A DNA stretch of 64,000 nucleotides from Ciborinia camelliae (lineage: Eukaryota > Ascomycota > Leotiomycetes > Helotiales > Sclerotiniaceae), in NCBI GenBank assembly GCA_025890175.1, contig JANPYM010000014.1, positions 1,441,374 through 1,505,373 of the forward strand, given 5' to 3'. The notes under the pieces were generated by a model, which was not told the DNA's origin, made no database searches, and was given only the letters and a program-made list of their open reading frames with translations. Within the stretch, counting starts at the first letter, position 1. Each line of letters opens with the position of its first letter. The position numbers were made by a program, and so were the translations under genes. Shown here in pieces: positions 12,720 through 24,366 of the stretch.

Positions 12720-13666
12720 TACAAAGCTACCCACCTACCCACTCACCTTCCATCTCCTCTCACCTTCCCATTTACCTCCCACTCACCTCCCACCTCCCAC
12801 CTCCCACCTCCCACCATCCACCATCCACCTATCCACCATCCACCCATCCACCATCCACCATCCACCATCCACCCATCCACCCATCCACCATCCACCCACC
12901 AAGACCGCAATCTATCGATACTATCTATATTCCCCTTTTAAATTTTAAGTTTTAAAAAAAGACAAGGTCAGCTAAAGATAAAGATAAAGATCAAGGTAAG
13001 GTCAGCTAAGGTCAAGGTAAGGTAGAAAAGACGACCTACCAACCTACCTCCCACCCACCTACCCACCTACCACCACCTACCCACCCACCACCTACCTACC
13101 CACCCACCCACCAAACCAATCAAATCAAAGCGAGGAGTTCATTTGTCCCATCCCGTCCCGTCCTTTCACAATCCTCAAATCAATCCATCTATTGTATTCG
13201 ATTCGATTCTATTCTATTCTATTGATCTTATCCTATCTACCATATCTACCATATCTACCATATCTACTCAAGTATCTATGTATCTATGTATCTATCTATT
13301 CCATTCATCCAATCCCATCCAATCCCATCCCATTCCATCCTATCCTTCAATCCCATCTAAATACACCTTTTGGAATTTGGTTTGGGCACTGATCCAAGCA
13401 ACCAAGCAACCAACCAATCTATCTCTAAAAAGAAGAAGAAGAAGCTTGTCCTGAGTATGACATGATATGACATGACATGACAAGACACGATGTGAAAAAA
13501 AAAGCATCATCTTTTGTGTGAAATCTCAAACTCCCCAACTCCTATCACCCCATCCATCACCATCAATCATCACAGATTCCCGACTTGATATCATCTCCAT
13601 CTCCATCTCGAATCTCCATCTCGACTCTTGAAACCCCCCATCAATCCATCAATCCATCCAACCATT

Positions 13667-15161
13667 CTACTCTCCGATAACCTCGGCAAGAAGGGGTAAA
13701 CCAGCCTTGGCGCGTTCTTGAACATTTTGACTCAATCTTCTTCCCGCATTGATGTTTCGGCTAGTCGACATGGCAGTGGCCATCGCACCACTCGAGACAC
13801 CCTTGGAATTCGATTCTTTGGAAATCTCGGCTTGACCATTGGTGAGATCCTTGGCGTGAACTTCTCCTTCGCGGTTGTACAAGTTTCTATACATGAAGAC
13901 ACCAGATCCTTCCATTCCCTCGGATTCTTCGACGAATTTGCAAGTGCGTTGATTTCTCCAGAAAGCAGTCCAGAATGGCGTCTTGACATCAGCTCGGTAG
14001 TGTTGTCCCATGACCTTTCTGATATGTTGGCTGGCTTCACCGGCGTGGTAGAATGGGATGGTGGAGACCAAGTGATGACAGACATGGGTACCAATGATGT
14101 CATGGAAAAGATGGGTATCGATGAAACCGAGATCACGGTCAATAGTAGCGGTTGCACCACGAGCGAAATTCCAGGTGTTGTTATTGTAATGAGGCATGGA
14201 AGCATCGGTATGTTGAAGGAAGGTAATGGCAACTGTGAGAAAATATGTTAGTTTTGATTAATTGAGGGATGGGGGTAGAGGTAAACTCACCAATCCAGTT
14301 GTTAACCCACAACCATGGAATACCCCAAAGAACAATAACATTGAAGCTTCCAAAGACTTGACCAGCCCAAATCAAAGCACCAATCATGACAGCTACACCC
14401 ACATCACTCAAGACGATCAAAGGTAACTCATGCTTCTTGTAAAATACACTATCCTCTCCGAAGTAGAAGTGAGAAATTCTCATTCCTTTAGCACCATCGT
14501 AATCTTGTCCAGTCAAGTTGGCAATCAAATATCCTGGCCATCCAAACAATTGATGAATGAATGCGTGCCAGAGAGAGTAAATTGGAGAATCCTCTGCCAA
14601 TTCAGCAAACTCAATCATATTTGCCGAAGCCTTGTCTCCAAAGTGTCTCTTGACCCAACCCTCTCTGGTGTGTGGAACGAATGCTGTATCCTTCTCCATA
14701 TTTCCAGTGGCTTTGTGATGTTGAGAGTGAGAAAGTCTCCAGGAGTGGAATGGCACAAGTAAGAAAGAATGCATGATCAATCCCATAGTCCAGTTCAATC
14801 TCTTGTTCTTGCTGAAAGCTCCATGACCGCACTCGTGTGCCAAGATCCAAATACCGGTGAAAACAAATCCTTGAACGGTGGTATATGCGACCCAAGCTGC
14901 GAATCGAAGGTATGGGTTTGGAAGAAGTGGGATAAAGGTAACGGCGAGGTAGATGAGAGTTGAGAGGTAAAAGTAATCGCGGACGACGTATGCCATTGAT
15001 CGGATAATCGAAGGTTTGAAGCAATGAGCTGGAATGGCATCGTGAATTTCCTTCATGGTATAATTGGGGAGTTCGAAGACATTTCCATGCAAATCAAGAT
15101 GTTGAGGTTGTTTTTCCTCAACGACGGTTTTGCTCGTCGAGGAGCGAGTTGAAGGTGCCAT
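13667..15161 (-). CDS. Delta-12 fatty acid (oleate) desaturase
   Basis: ER membrane di-iron desaturase converting oleoyl to linoleoyl chains using cytochrome b5 electrons. Two exons, 15161-14291 and 14232-13667, joined in codon 291. The 58-nt intron runs from GTGAGT to CTCACAG with a CTAAC branch site. The product is 478 residues, the usual size for the fungal FAD2/OdeA type. The three histidine boxes are intact: HECGH (109-113), HSQHH (145-149) and HVCHH (340-344). The fourth conserved HTDASMPHY motif (298-306) spans just past the exon junction. Hydrophobic pairs around residues 65-105 and 235-290 fit four membrane spans. Separating delta-12 from delta-15 or bifunctional enzymes would need a comparison, but the sequence is most like the delta-12 class. 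The long upstream gap probably holds its promoter. Confidence 0.93.
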
Positions 15162-18100
15162 CTTGAATAGATTTCTTTTCCTCCAATTCGAATTGTTTTT
15201 AAGAGATTTGATCCTTTGATAGTATTTTCCTTCAGATCAATTGAATCAATTCAACGATCTTGAATTTTTATGGAGGGAATTCTTTTGTTCCTGGGTTTTT
15301 TGTATGTAACGAAATGAATCAAAAAGCCACCGGAAGACCACAATAAGAAAATCCCAGATTTCTAGCACTTTTGAGAGAAGAAAAAGAGAAAATAAATATT
15401 GAACAAATTTCAAAAGAATGAAAGAGTAAAAGAAGAATTGAATGTTGTGTGTGGAATGATAAAGTTTATATGTAAGTACTGACTGTACTTGAGTAGTGTG
15501 AAATATAATAATTTTTACCTTGATCCTTAGCTTGAGGTTCGTTCGGTACAGAGTAGGGTTTTTCCCATCTCCCGTGGATTTATTTCCCATATAAAAAAAA
15601 GATTGGGAAAAAAAGGCCATTAAACTCTTAGGGTGAACCACGTTCCAAGGAGTTCTCCATTCTTTTGCCATTTTCCTTATTTATACTTTTTTCCAACTCA
15701 AATCTCTCCACTTTAAGGATTCATTTAAGGTTAAGATCCAATTTTAGGTACTTCTCAACAGTTTCTGGGTCGTTGAACTAACTTCCTTGAGAGTCGTGAG
15801 TTTTTGGGTTTTGGGGATGTTCAATATTCATGTCCGTTCATCAATTCAATTTACCTAAATTTACCATTCCCCTATTAGGGATTGGCTATTTCTTCCTTCA
15901 ATTGAAACTTCTGATTGGATCCGAGAGATAAGAAAGATTCCTTTCCTTCCATAGAAGAACCTTGGAAATACTGTCAGTGTCAGCGTCAGCAAATATTCTC
16001 CTTGAAAGGTAAGGCAGCACAGACTATACAGAATAGAGGAGAATGGTGAGATTGAAGAAGAAGAAGAAGAAGAAAAAAGGATCAATTGATTTGTGAAGGT
16101 GCGGACCTACCTACTCACGCAAGCCAGCATCTCTAAAGAAATGCGGCAGATACCCTTTGACTCAGGAGAGACATGTTCTAAAAGTTGAAACATGTTCAAA
16201 GTTTATCTTCATTATCATCCTGATGCATCTTCACCGGATTCTACTTCCCATCCCCATCTTCCTCCTATCTTTCTTTACCCACTGGTAAATAGGTACTGTA
16301 CCACGGTCCGTTACAACTTACAACCCCCTAAGAGAATAACATTCGCATTTCGCATTGGCATTAGCATTGGCATATTCATCTTATCCCATTCCTCTTCTCA
16401 GCTTCCTATGCTGATGCTGGCTGCATTCTCTTCTCTCCGCTGACTGAAGAAGATTTGATTGAATTGCTGACTGACATTGATGAATGTAGGCATATAAATA
16501 TGATTGAATGTCGTAAAGCTTACGAAGTGGTCATCTCTCAATCTCTTTTTTCCCCCTTTGTGCAACCTCACTAAACGCAAGGATTCACATGTCAAATTCA
16601 TGTTGTGTTGTGCTACTGTCCCTACGCCGTTCTCCCCATTCATTCACCGTTTCAACAGCCTCATGGCCATAGCACACACACGCACACACGCACACACATT
16701 TCATATACATCAATTACCATTCGTTCATCCATCGAATTCCAATAATTCAGTTCCAATTCCCAATTTCCAATCCTCCTCATCAAAAAACCAAAAACCTACC
16801 CTAGTCTCCTTCGAGTCCTCCCAGTACCAGGTCTACCTACCAGGTAGTATCAAATGCAGGGACCTTCTCCACCATCGGAATTCCCTCCCAATCCCGTTAG
16901 GAAAAGAAGACACTTCACCAGATCTCGAACCCCCTTGACTCCAACGGGTCTTGACTCTTGACTTGACTCGTGGATTTGACTCGTTGATGAAATCCAATCA
17001 CCTATATCAATTTTTTCATTGGTTCGAAGTTCCAACGTCGCCTACCTTGCTAGCGGTGCCAATAGAAGCACCCAAGATCTTGGCGGGGATATTGCATGTC
17101 AAGTGCGTAGGTATCATGTTTCATATATTATGTATTTATGTGTTTTTATATGGGTCCAGAGCTTTGGAATTGCAGAGCTAACTTCTTAACTTCTACACTT
17201 CTAAACTAGATATTATTATAGATTAATTAATTCTTCATAATTAACGATTAGGTATTATTTTAGGGATTATTTGGGGTTTAGGTTTAGGGGCGGGCTTTGA
17301 TTTCTAGAAGTAGAAGAAAAAGAAGAAGGACCGGGAGAAAAAGAAGAAGAAAAGGAAGGCCAACAGAATAGGTACAGTAGATAGATAGGTAGGTAGGTAG
17401 GTCCAGGGGTCAGCTTGGATGTCCTAACTAAAGTAGGTATACTATACAGTAACCCAAAAATCCATATGTAACCCAGAAAATAAACTCAAAGCACATAAAC
17501 GGACGGACGGACGAAACCAAATGAAATGAAATGAAACTCTCCGGCACGGGAATTTTTTGATATGTTGTGTTCCCTAAGGTTGGTTGTCGGTCAGTCATGC
17601 AGGTGGTTATGGTTATGGTTTTGGTTGGTTATCTACCTAGGTAGGTACTTGAGGTACCTATAATTGTGGCGGTGGCTGCAGCTGCAGCTGCGGCTTTACT
17701 GTCGGTAGGGGGGTAGGGACCGTAGGGTTGCGGTTTTCAACTCTTGTTAGTAGGTATTGCCCGAACGTATACGTATATACGGCGAATGAATGTGCAATTG
17801 ATATGGTGGATATAGATATAAATATGTTTTAAAGCCTTAGAGATAAATGTCGTCCTGCGCGCATCATAAATCATTGCGTTTATATATATATGATTTTATA
17901 TATACTGTAATATGTAATATGTAAGATATCTAGTATACAAGGTCTATATGTATATACAATATCTATCTATCTATTTATCTTTATATATCCTTTCTATTCT
18001 TTCTATATAGTAATATAATATATCATATATACGGTATACAATGTACCGGGACGGGACCTACCTGAAGAAAGAAAGAAAGAAAGAAAGAATATAACTCGAA

Positions 18101-19833
18101 GATATAAGATATAAGATATAAAATGCGTAATTTGCGATTGTAAATACATCTTAAAGTTTTTGTTTTTTGAGGGGATTTAGAGAGGAAGAGAATGAGAGAA
18201 GGGGGATCGAATGTCTAGGTCTGATAATAGAGTATATATAGTATTGTATGTATAATATAATAAGTATCGTATCTTTTTTCAAGGGAATAATTGTATTGTA
18301 TTGTATTATATTTATTATCTAAATACCTACCTATATACCTAGAGAGGCAGAGTTCAAATATCTTACATTAGGTACCTTGGGTATATCTAGAAGTAAAATA
18401 AGTATCTAAGTGATTTTCTATTGGATACTAAGTCAGTGAGTGTATTTTTGATTTTTCATTTTTCATTTTGGTATATTCTAAACTGGGCTGTCAAATACCT
18501 AGGTAATTGTCGCGATGCTCTATAATTACTGTATTGATCAACACTATACCGTTAAGGTGATTCTAATAATATCTAGATATATATATATTATAATATCCAA
18601 TACCTAATTTAATGTTCACCAAGCGAAAGATGCATATGTGTAGGACTCGGGACTCGGGATTTGGGGGGTAGGAGGTAGGAGGTTAGATGTCCAAAGTTTG
18701 GTTTTGGTTTTGGTTTTGGGTTTCGTTTTGATTTTGGGGGTTGGAGGATGCGGAAAAGAAGAAGAAAGGAGGATGGATATCCACCTGTTTGATTTATTTA
18801 GCCGAGAGGCGAGAGAAGAGAGGAGAGATGAGAAAATGAAAACTTTTAACTAATTGAGAATTAGAATTATGTGTTTTTATTAATTGCAAATTGTAAATTC
18901 AGAGGGGGATAGCTAGAAGGAGTATGAGGAGTATGAGGAGTAGGTATTTTATTTGAACTATTATACTGCAGCTACCTAATTTAAGGATGGAGGATGGAGG
19001 ATAAAGTGAGAAGTGAACTTAAATATCACATCATCTAGGTGAGTAAATAGGTACCGTAGATCTAGAGAGGAGAGGAGAGGAGAAGAGAGTAGAGTATCTA
19101 CTAGGTAGGTATTGTATGGTATACCTAAAGTATATCATCGAGTTCGGATTCACATATTTGACAATGGATGATGAACAATAGGTAAATAAATAAATAGAAG
19201 AGAATACGAATACGGTAAAATAAACTCGGTAGAGTCTTAGCCGCATCATCTTAGGGTTCCATCTTCATGACTTTCTTGCATTTCTTCTCAGGCTGAGCTA
19301 GGCTGGGTTGGGCTGGCCTTTGCAAGTTTGCCCTGACATCTATCAAAGGATGAGATTCTCAGATCTTTAGATAGCTTACTTTAGGTAGTTAAATTGATTA
19401 TTATGTTATTTTACTGGATGAGAGGTAAGTATTCAAACCTCTTTACCCTAAGGGCCTGCCTGCCTGCATGAGTAGAAGTAGAAGTATAAGTAGAAGTAGA
19501 AGTAGAAGAGCGGATTTAGATTTAGATTCCCGTCCATCCCTCAGTTCCTAACTTAAGCAATGTACAGCCCGCTAATGAAATCAAAAGCAGAAAAACAGAG
19601 ATTGAGTATTTAAAATTCATCTTGAATTACAGAAATATTGCTGGTTGTTTGACCTACCAAAGTTTGTTTGCGATTGACCTATCATTGTGAGGAAGGCCGA
19701 ATTCCAGATGAATCTGGATCCGAGACATTTGTCCCACAGGAAAACCTCGATGAATGAGTAAAGTCAAGAAATTGCAGCATGTTAAACGAATCAGATATGA
19801 TAGGTCTTTAGAAAATATTGTTGGTATCATTTT
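15162..19833. other. Gene-poor intergenic region
   Basis: A 4.7-kb stretch between the 5' end of the desaturase gene and the 3' end of CDC123, both on the minus strand. I see no supported gene. Minus-strand frames just upstream of the desaturase (15246-15671) read as hydrophobic AT-rich translation without family resemblance and are probably leader or promoter. From 17.2 to 19.2 kb the DNA is AT-rich with many TACCTAGGTA/TAGGTAGGTA words, GAAA runs (18067-18088) and (GTTTTG)n runs. A GCAGCTGCAGCTGC run lies at about 17678-17690. Confidence 0.7.
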
Positions 19834-21111
19834 TCAGGTAGTAGTTGTCTCTTCCCCATCATCTCCTTCATCATCACTATCTTCCCCAGCTCTCATCATT
19901 TCTAGCTCACCGTTCAACATCCTCTGCCAATTATCCGCAAATTCTCTCATGCCGCCTTCCCCACTTGCACCAGCTTCTACCACTTCTTGTGGCATCTTAT
20001 GTGCACTGTATTGTGGACTTGCAAAGCTGTATGCTTCCGGATCATCTTTCTTCACTAACTTGAACTCGGGAATCCATCCAATTTCCTCGACATCGTCGGT
20101 CCCGTCATCTTTATCACTGCTTTGAACAGGCAATGATGGCACTGATGATGAGTCTGCGACACCAAGTAATGGCGGGGGTACAGAAAGGGTAAGTAGTTCT
20201 AGCCAGGAGAACAAAAGCGGATCCGTTCGGGGCGCCCATGGATTTATATCCACTAACCGTACTTTGTCAAATGGGTCTGGTATATAAACATCGAATGTAA
20301 AGTTGCAATCTGGAAAGCTTTCTTTGAGAGTTTTATCAAAGTATGTTTGAATCGCCTCTCTTAATGTTGGGATGAGAGGAAACAAGAAATCAAAATAGTT
20401 CAGGTCTCTTTGACATATGCCAATAATTCTTCGATCTCGTACAAAACATCGAAACTCGCAGGATGGATTAACTTTAAACCATTTTCGCAAGACTAAAACA
20501 TATTTGATGTTTTCTTTCGTGAGGGAAGAATCTTCCTCACAACCATCGAAAGCGTGTTCTAAGTCGTGGGTAATAAAGTCGGATGATTTGAGAAGGAGGT
20601 AAATGTCGTTCGCCGTGTTACACTCCATACTATTCTGTTTTAAACTGATCCAGGTGGCATCCTTTGGAGCTGACCAGTTGAGTTTGGGTACTACTGAACC
20701 ACCAAGCTCTACAATTGTATCTTGTATTTGCTTGTGAATTTCTGAAAACTTTTCCGAGGGATCCGATTGTAGATCTGTATCTTCATCCCAGCCATCGCTA
20801 GTTGAGTTGTTATTGTAAGTTTCTGGCGGAGGAAATGTAGAAATCTCAGATGGAAGAACTATGCCATCTTCTCGTAGATACGAAAGGAATTCTGAAGTGA
20901 GGGGGATGATTCGAGATTTGAGAGTTGAGGATCGATATCTTGAAATATGTTAGTACTTTCCAGGGGATAAGTTGGGGTAAAGTTTATACTTTGCGTGCCA
21001 ATTATCATAGGAGCAGTTTAAAATGTGAGACTTGGTGATAGGTTCAAATGGAAGTCTAGTGAGAGGTTCTGCCTCCATGGGAGCAACTTCTGAAATGTCG
21101 GCAGCTGGCAT
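19834..21111 (-). CDS. CDC123: CDC123/D123 family translation initiation assembly factor
   Basis: Chaperone with an ATP-grasp fold that promotes assembly of translation initiation factor eIF2 by binding its gamma subunit. Two exons, 21111-20990 and 20938-19834. The 51-nt intron (GTATAAAC to TTCAAG, branch CTAAC) falls within a Lys codon. The product is 408 residues, normal for the family. Recognisable family segments are the N-terminal HILNCSYDNWHAKYR region, a central strand-helix region with LRKWF and CEFRCFV, and the DINPWAPRTDPLLFSW motif near residue 290, which contains the metal/ATP-binding acidic residue and Asn. The C-terminus is acidic (DSDDEGDDGEE), as in orthologues. Divergently paired with CWC21; the two start codons are 305 bp apart. 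Confidence 0.92.
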
Positions 21112-21416
21112 TTTTTCTTCTATAACCGAGATTGATTGTGGAAATACTTCAACATTGATTGAAGGTTAGGAAATACAATAAAACTTATTGATTGATATAC
21201 TAGGTAGCTAGCAATTGTGAGTCAGAGAGATCCCTTCCCTTCCATCGAGGGGCAATCAATATTTGGAAGATTCTGCCAACGCTAATAATACACCGCCTGC
21301 AGTATTATGCATTTGTTAATCATTATTCTCCACCCATCAACTTTCTCATGAGCAACGATCTGTGGATTTGATAGAACAACTAAAACTACTTAGTACAATT
21401 TTAACATTTCGCAATC

Positions 21417-21972
21417 ATGTCTTCAAACGTTGGCCTTACTACACCTAGAGGAAGTGGAACTTCAGGTTACGTCCAAAGAAATCTTGCGCATATCAGACCC
21501 CGCGATCAAGCCAAGCCTTACTCCACGGACATTGACAGCCTTAGACACCGGCAACGACAACCAGATAAAGAGATCCTTGAGCATGACAGGAAACGAGAAG
21601 TTGAGGTCAAGGTCTTTGAGCTACGTGATAAGCTAGAAGAAGAAGGGTATGTTCTTGGGCGCATTTGTTAATCTTTGATGGGCTAATATTATATCCAGTG
21701 TGGATGAGGAGGAGATCGAAATCCAAGAAGATGCGCTACGAAAGAAGTTATTGAAGGAGATGGAAAGAGGTAACGGACCAAGTAGGAAAGGTTTGAAGAT
21801 GCATCAAGTACATGAACTGGCCGAGGCGAAAATCAAGCAGGACGATAAGTTCAGAAGTGCATTGGGCATCTCTAAGGATTATAAGGAGGGCGGTCATTGG
21901 CAGAAGCAGGAAGAGAGACAGAAAGCTGCAATAGAAAAGAATGGCGAAGGTTCTGCGGCTCCACCTAGATGA
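21417..21972 (+). CDS. CWC21: Pre-mRNA splicing factor Cwc21 (cwf21 domain)
   Basis: Small spliceosomal protein of the Prp19/Cef1-associated complex, related to the N-terminus of human SRRM2, that contacts Prp8 and Snu114. Two exons, 21417-21646 and 21699-21972, giving 167 residues. The 52-nt intron (GTATGT to TCCAG, CTAAT branch) interrupts a Gly codon. The N-terminus has the conserved [24 protein letters not shown] opening characteristic of Cwc21. The cwf21 domain (about residues 50-105) holds KREVEVK...LEEEG and the [15 protein letters not shown] helix. The tail is charged and Lys/Glu-rich. Shares a 305-bp divergent promoter with CDC123. The ATG at 21417 is chosen because the conserved motif begins there. 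Confidence 0.93.
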
Positions 21973-22316
21973 GTTCGATGATGCGTCATACCAAAAACCT
22001 GAAAGATTGAAAGCATCCCCGCAGTACTACAAGTTGCACGGCAGACAGGTGGTGAAGACCACGGGGATTTTACAATTGCGGATGAATCCAGACTGGTATT
22101 TTGAGACTACTACGTATAGAATGATCTCGTCGGGGCGTTATAGGTCTGGAGTGCAGGTCTTCCAGTTTGGTGGGAATACAATTGGCTTTACTTGTTTGCA
22201 TTGGGCTTTTACCAACTGGCAATTTTAATATGGAACTTCACATAATGGGTATGAATGTTTAAGGTTAGACATATACCCTCATGATCCCTTCTCTATACAT
22301 TCTAAAATCTAGGCAT
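21973..22316. other. Shared 3' region of CWC21 and the enoyl-CoA isomerase gene
   Basis: 344 bp between convergent stop codons. A plus-strand open frame overlaps the end of CWC21 and runs to about 22228, but it shows no family resemblance and is treated as a shadow. Nothing else seen. Confidence 0.7.
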
Positions 22317-23238
22317 CTACAGCTTATGCTTCTTCTCACCACTTGCAATCTTTCTAAACTCTTCCTGTGGTATACCAGCCGCAAATCTTTCCAACCCACC
22401 GAACACCTCCGCTACACCCTGCGCATCGAGCAGATCTCTCTCCGGTTTTCTGATCAATGCCTTGATTTTTATCAAACTATCGCCGATCAAGTGTGTTCCC
22501 AACCTATTATCAATTTCCTCGAATACCAAACCTTTGAACTTATCCTCTTCTCCCCTTTGAACATCAAAAATCTTATTCACAAATCCAACTTGGAGCAATT
22601 CCTCGGCCGTTATTCTCTTACTCATGATAAGAGCTTCGTTCGCTTTGCTGATCCCCAACCGCTGGACGAAAGCTCTCGAAGCTCCTCCTTCTGCGACGAG
22701 TCCCAAACTAGAGAATGGAGTCAGGAGGAAACTCTGCGGTGTGCAGTATATGAAATCTGAAAAGGCGATCAATGCAGCCGAGAGGCCAATTGCTGGACCA
22801 TTGAGGGCTGTAATGAGGATTTTTGGATGTGTATAGAAGGCGTTGGTTATATTGAGGTTATTCGCAACGAAGCTAGTCAGCCAGTGACGAGCAAGATCAG
22901 TTCCGGCAGGCTGCTCTTTACTGGCCGAGACATCTGCTCCCCTTTGAGTTGATCAGTATGTTGTAGTTGCTACGTACCGGGGGCGAATCCCTACGCTGAG
23001 AAGTATCGTCCTAGGAATTCAAGTCAGCAAGTTCCCTCCATCAGTTAATACTTCAAAACATACCTTTTCCTGTCAAAACTGTGACGAAAACCTCATCATG
23101 AGTAGCTACCTCTCTCATAAACTTTGCTACCAAATAATAGCCATCTTGGGTCAAAGCATTGAGCTTCTTCTCATTATCGATGGTGATTACCGCGATTCTC
23201 CCCTTGTATTCGAGAGTTACTGGTTCACCTGTTGACAT
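22317..23238 (-). CDS. Peroxisomal enoyl-CoA isomerase/hydratase family protein (Eci1-like)
   Basis: Crotonase-fold enzyme, most like delta3,delta2-enoyl-CoA isomerase, which shifts double bonds during beta-oxidation of unsaturated fatty acids. Three exons: 23238-23064, 23010-22995 (only 16 nt) and 22941-22317, both introns 53 nt, giving 271 residues. The micro-exon encodes the strand leading into the oxyanion loop; splicing it in restores the conserved GKGRYFSAGADVS motif (residues 57-69). The second oxyanion segment ALNGPAIGLSAAL is near residue 110. The LGLVAEGG motif places the catalytic Glu at about residue 148, matching the isomerase Glu of yeast Eci1. The C-terminus HKL is a plausible PTS1 peroxisome signal (yeast Eci1 ends HRL). 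Shares a 432-bp divergent promoter with PET100. Isomerase versus hydratase is an inference. Confidence 0.88.
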
Positions 23239-23670
23239 TTTTTAAATAATTCTATGATGATTCTTGGTATTGTAGCGAATGAATAACAATTGTATTGTTA
23301 TAAATACAGGACGATAGCACTTACGTGGTGATGAACCAGCGGGTAGAATATGAAGAAATGTACAAATTAATGGATAAATCAATAGCTGGAGATCTCGAAC
23401 ATCTGGAGTTCTAAACAACACGGGACCTACTGTTGACCTTGAAGTTTGTGGGGTAGCCGATTGCCTCGGCCATTCTCCATCATTTGTCGACAGGGGCTGG
23501 AATGATATGATTGGTCGATTGTGAAGTCTGATAATTCCTTATGATTTTTAGAATTTATCTCAAACTTCCAATTCCAAGGTTCATTACGAATTGGAGAAAG
23601 AGAGGGAACTATCCGCATTTACCAACCAAAATCTGTACCGCAATACAATACCAGATTAATCATCGCAATC
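23239..23670. other. Divergent promoter between enoyl-CoA isomerase and PET100
   Basis: 432 bp separating two opposed start codons. Short open frames overlap the region on both strands but lack features of a gene. It presumably holds both core promoters; no specific element recognised. Confidence 0.65.
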
Positions 23671-24017
23671 ATGGGAGGTCCCAATCTCGAAGTGTTCAAG
23701 GTGAATACTACCATTTTCTTCACCAGTTCCGCCTCTTAATTGCCACTTCAAACACCCCTCCATTAAATCATAGTCTGACAGCCCAATAGTTTGGCATGTA
23801 TATCATGTTTCCGATCGCAATCATGTATTACTATGGCACAAACCTCGATCAACGCTTTTCGGTCCCAGACTTCTGGCCAAAGGTAGAACAAACCAATCGC
23901 ATACCGTTCGAGAAGGATGAGATCAAAGCTGAGCTAGAGAGATTAAAGCAAAAGAGATTATACTTGAGAGAGCAGAGGCTGCGGGGTGCGAATGGTTCTA
24001 ATGGGGAGGAGAAGTGA
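23671..24017 (+). CDS. PET100: Cytochrome c oxidase assembly factor Pet100
   Basis: Small mitochondrial inner-membrane protein needed for assembly of complex IV subassemblies. Two exons: 23671-23700 (30 nt) and 23790-24017, with an 89-nt intron from GTGAATAC to CCAATAG in phase 0. The product is 85 residues. The conserved opening MGGPNLEVFKFGMY spans the splice junction, which strongly supports both the tiny first exon and the start. One transmembrane segment follows (about residues 12-26, FGMYIMFPIAIMYYYG), then NLDQRFSVPDFWP, a hallmark of the family. A charged C-terminal helix (residues 45-78) with repeated Lys/Arg/Glu completes it. It converges on the TACO1-like gene, another factor for cytochrome oxidase. 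Confidence 0.93.
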
Positions 24018-24366
24018 GGGGCATGAGGAACACGACGAAGAAGAAATCAACGAAGTGGCGTGCGAGTGAAATGGAGACGAACAAACATCTACATAGAACG
24101 ATGATGGAATAGCATGGGCTACACTGCAGGCTGGCGTTATATGGGCACATGTGAGGGCTATGTTCCACGACTGCTACGGGGCTTGCGGGTTTGGCCTTGA
24201 CTCTGAGGAGTTCTAAATGTTGTAGCGGCATGGTCAACCTTCCTTGGAATTGGGATTGAGAGAGGAAGGATACTTTTGCTATGGTACAAATCCCTCCTAC
24301 TGTACATCTAATCTAGTCTATACTCTACATCTATATGTGTCTAAGCCAAATATAAACCCCTCTCTA
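24018..24366. other. Shared 3' region of PET100 and the TACO1-like gene
   Basis: 349 bp between two convergent stop codons. No gene or repeat seen. The AT-rich part near 24290-24365 probably carries polyadenylation signals for both. Confidence 0.65.

Larger units (their letters stand above)
10199..13666. other. Low-complexity intergenic region between convergent genes
   Basis: No supported gene. The region is a succession of simple sequences: CT-rich tracts and (GATAT)n near 10320-10430; (GGATA)n at about 10786-10810; AT-rich DNA at 11490-12240; a 15-bp minisatellite at 12404-12512; CCATCC-type repeats at 12540-12660; a hexamer repeat at 12680-12719; CCACCT/CCATCCAC repeats at 12770-12900 and 13020-13110; and TATC/ATCC-type runs at 13190-13350. 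Open frames here are short and made of repeat-encoded residues. Confidence 0.8.

Noticed and set aside
12534..12955. Several 66-116 codon frames in satellite DNA
   Set aside because: Their residues (Trp-Asp-Gly, His-Pro-Pro, Thr-Asp) are read-outs of tandem repeats.
13718..14251. 177-codon plus-strand open frame opposite the desaturase
   Set aside because: It is exactly antisense to the second exon of a well-supported desaturase and has no motif of its own.
15246..15671. 141-codon frame upstream of the desaturase
   Set aside because: AT-rich hydrophobic translation with no motif; it lies where the promoter and leader should be.
21941..22228. 95-codon frame overlapping the end of CWC21
   Set aside because: It starts within CWC21 in another frame, shows no domain, and lies in the common 3' region of two convergent genes.
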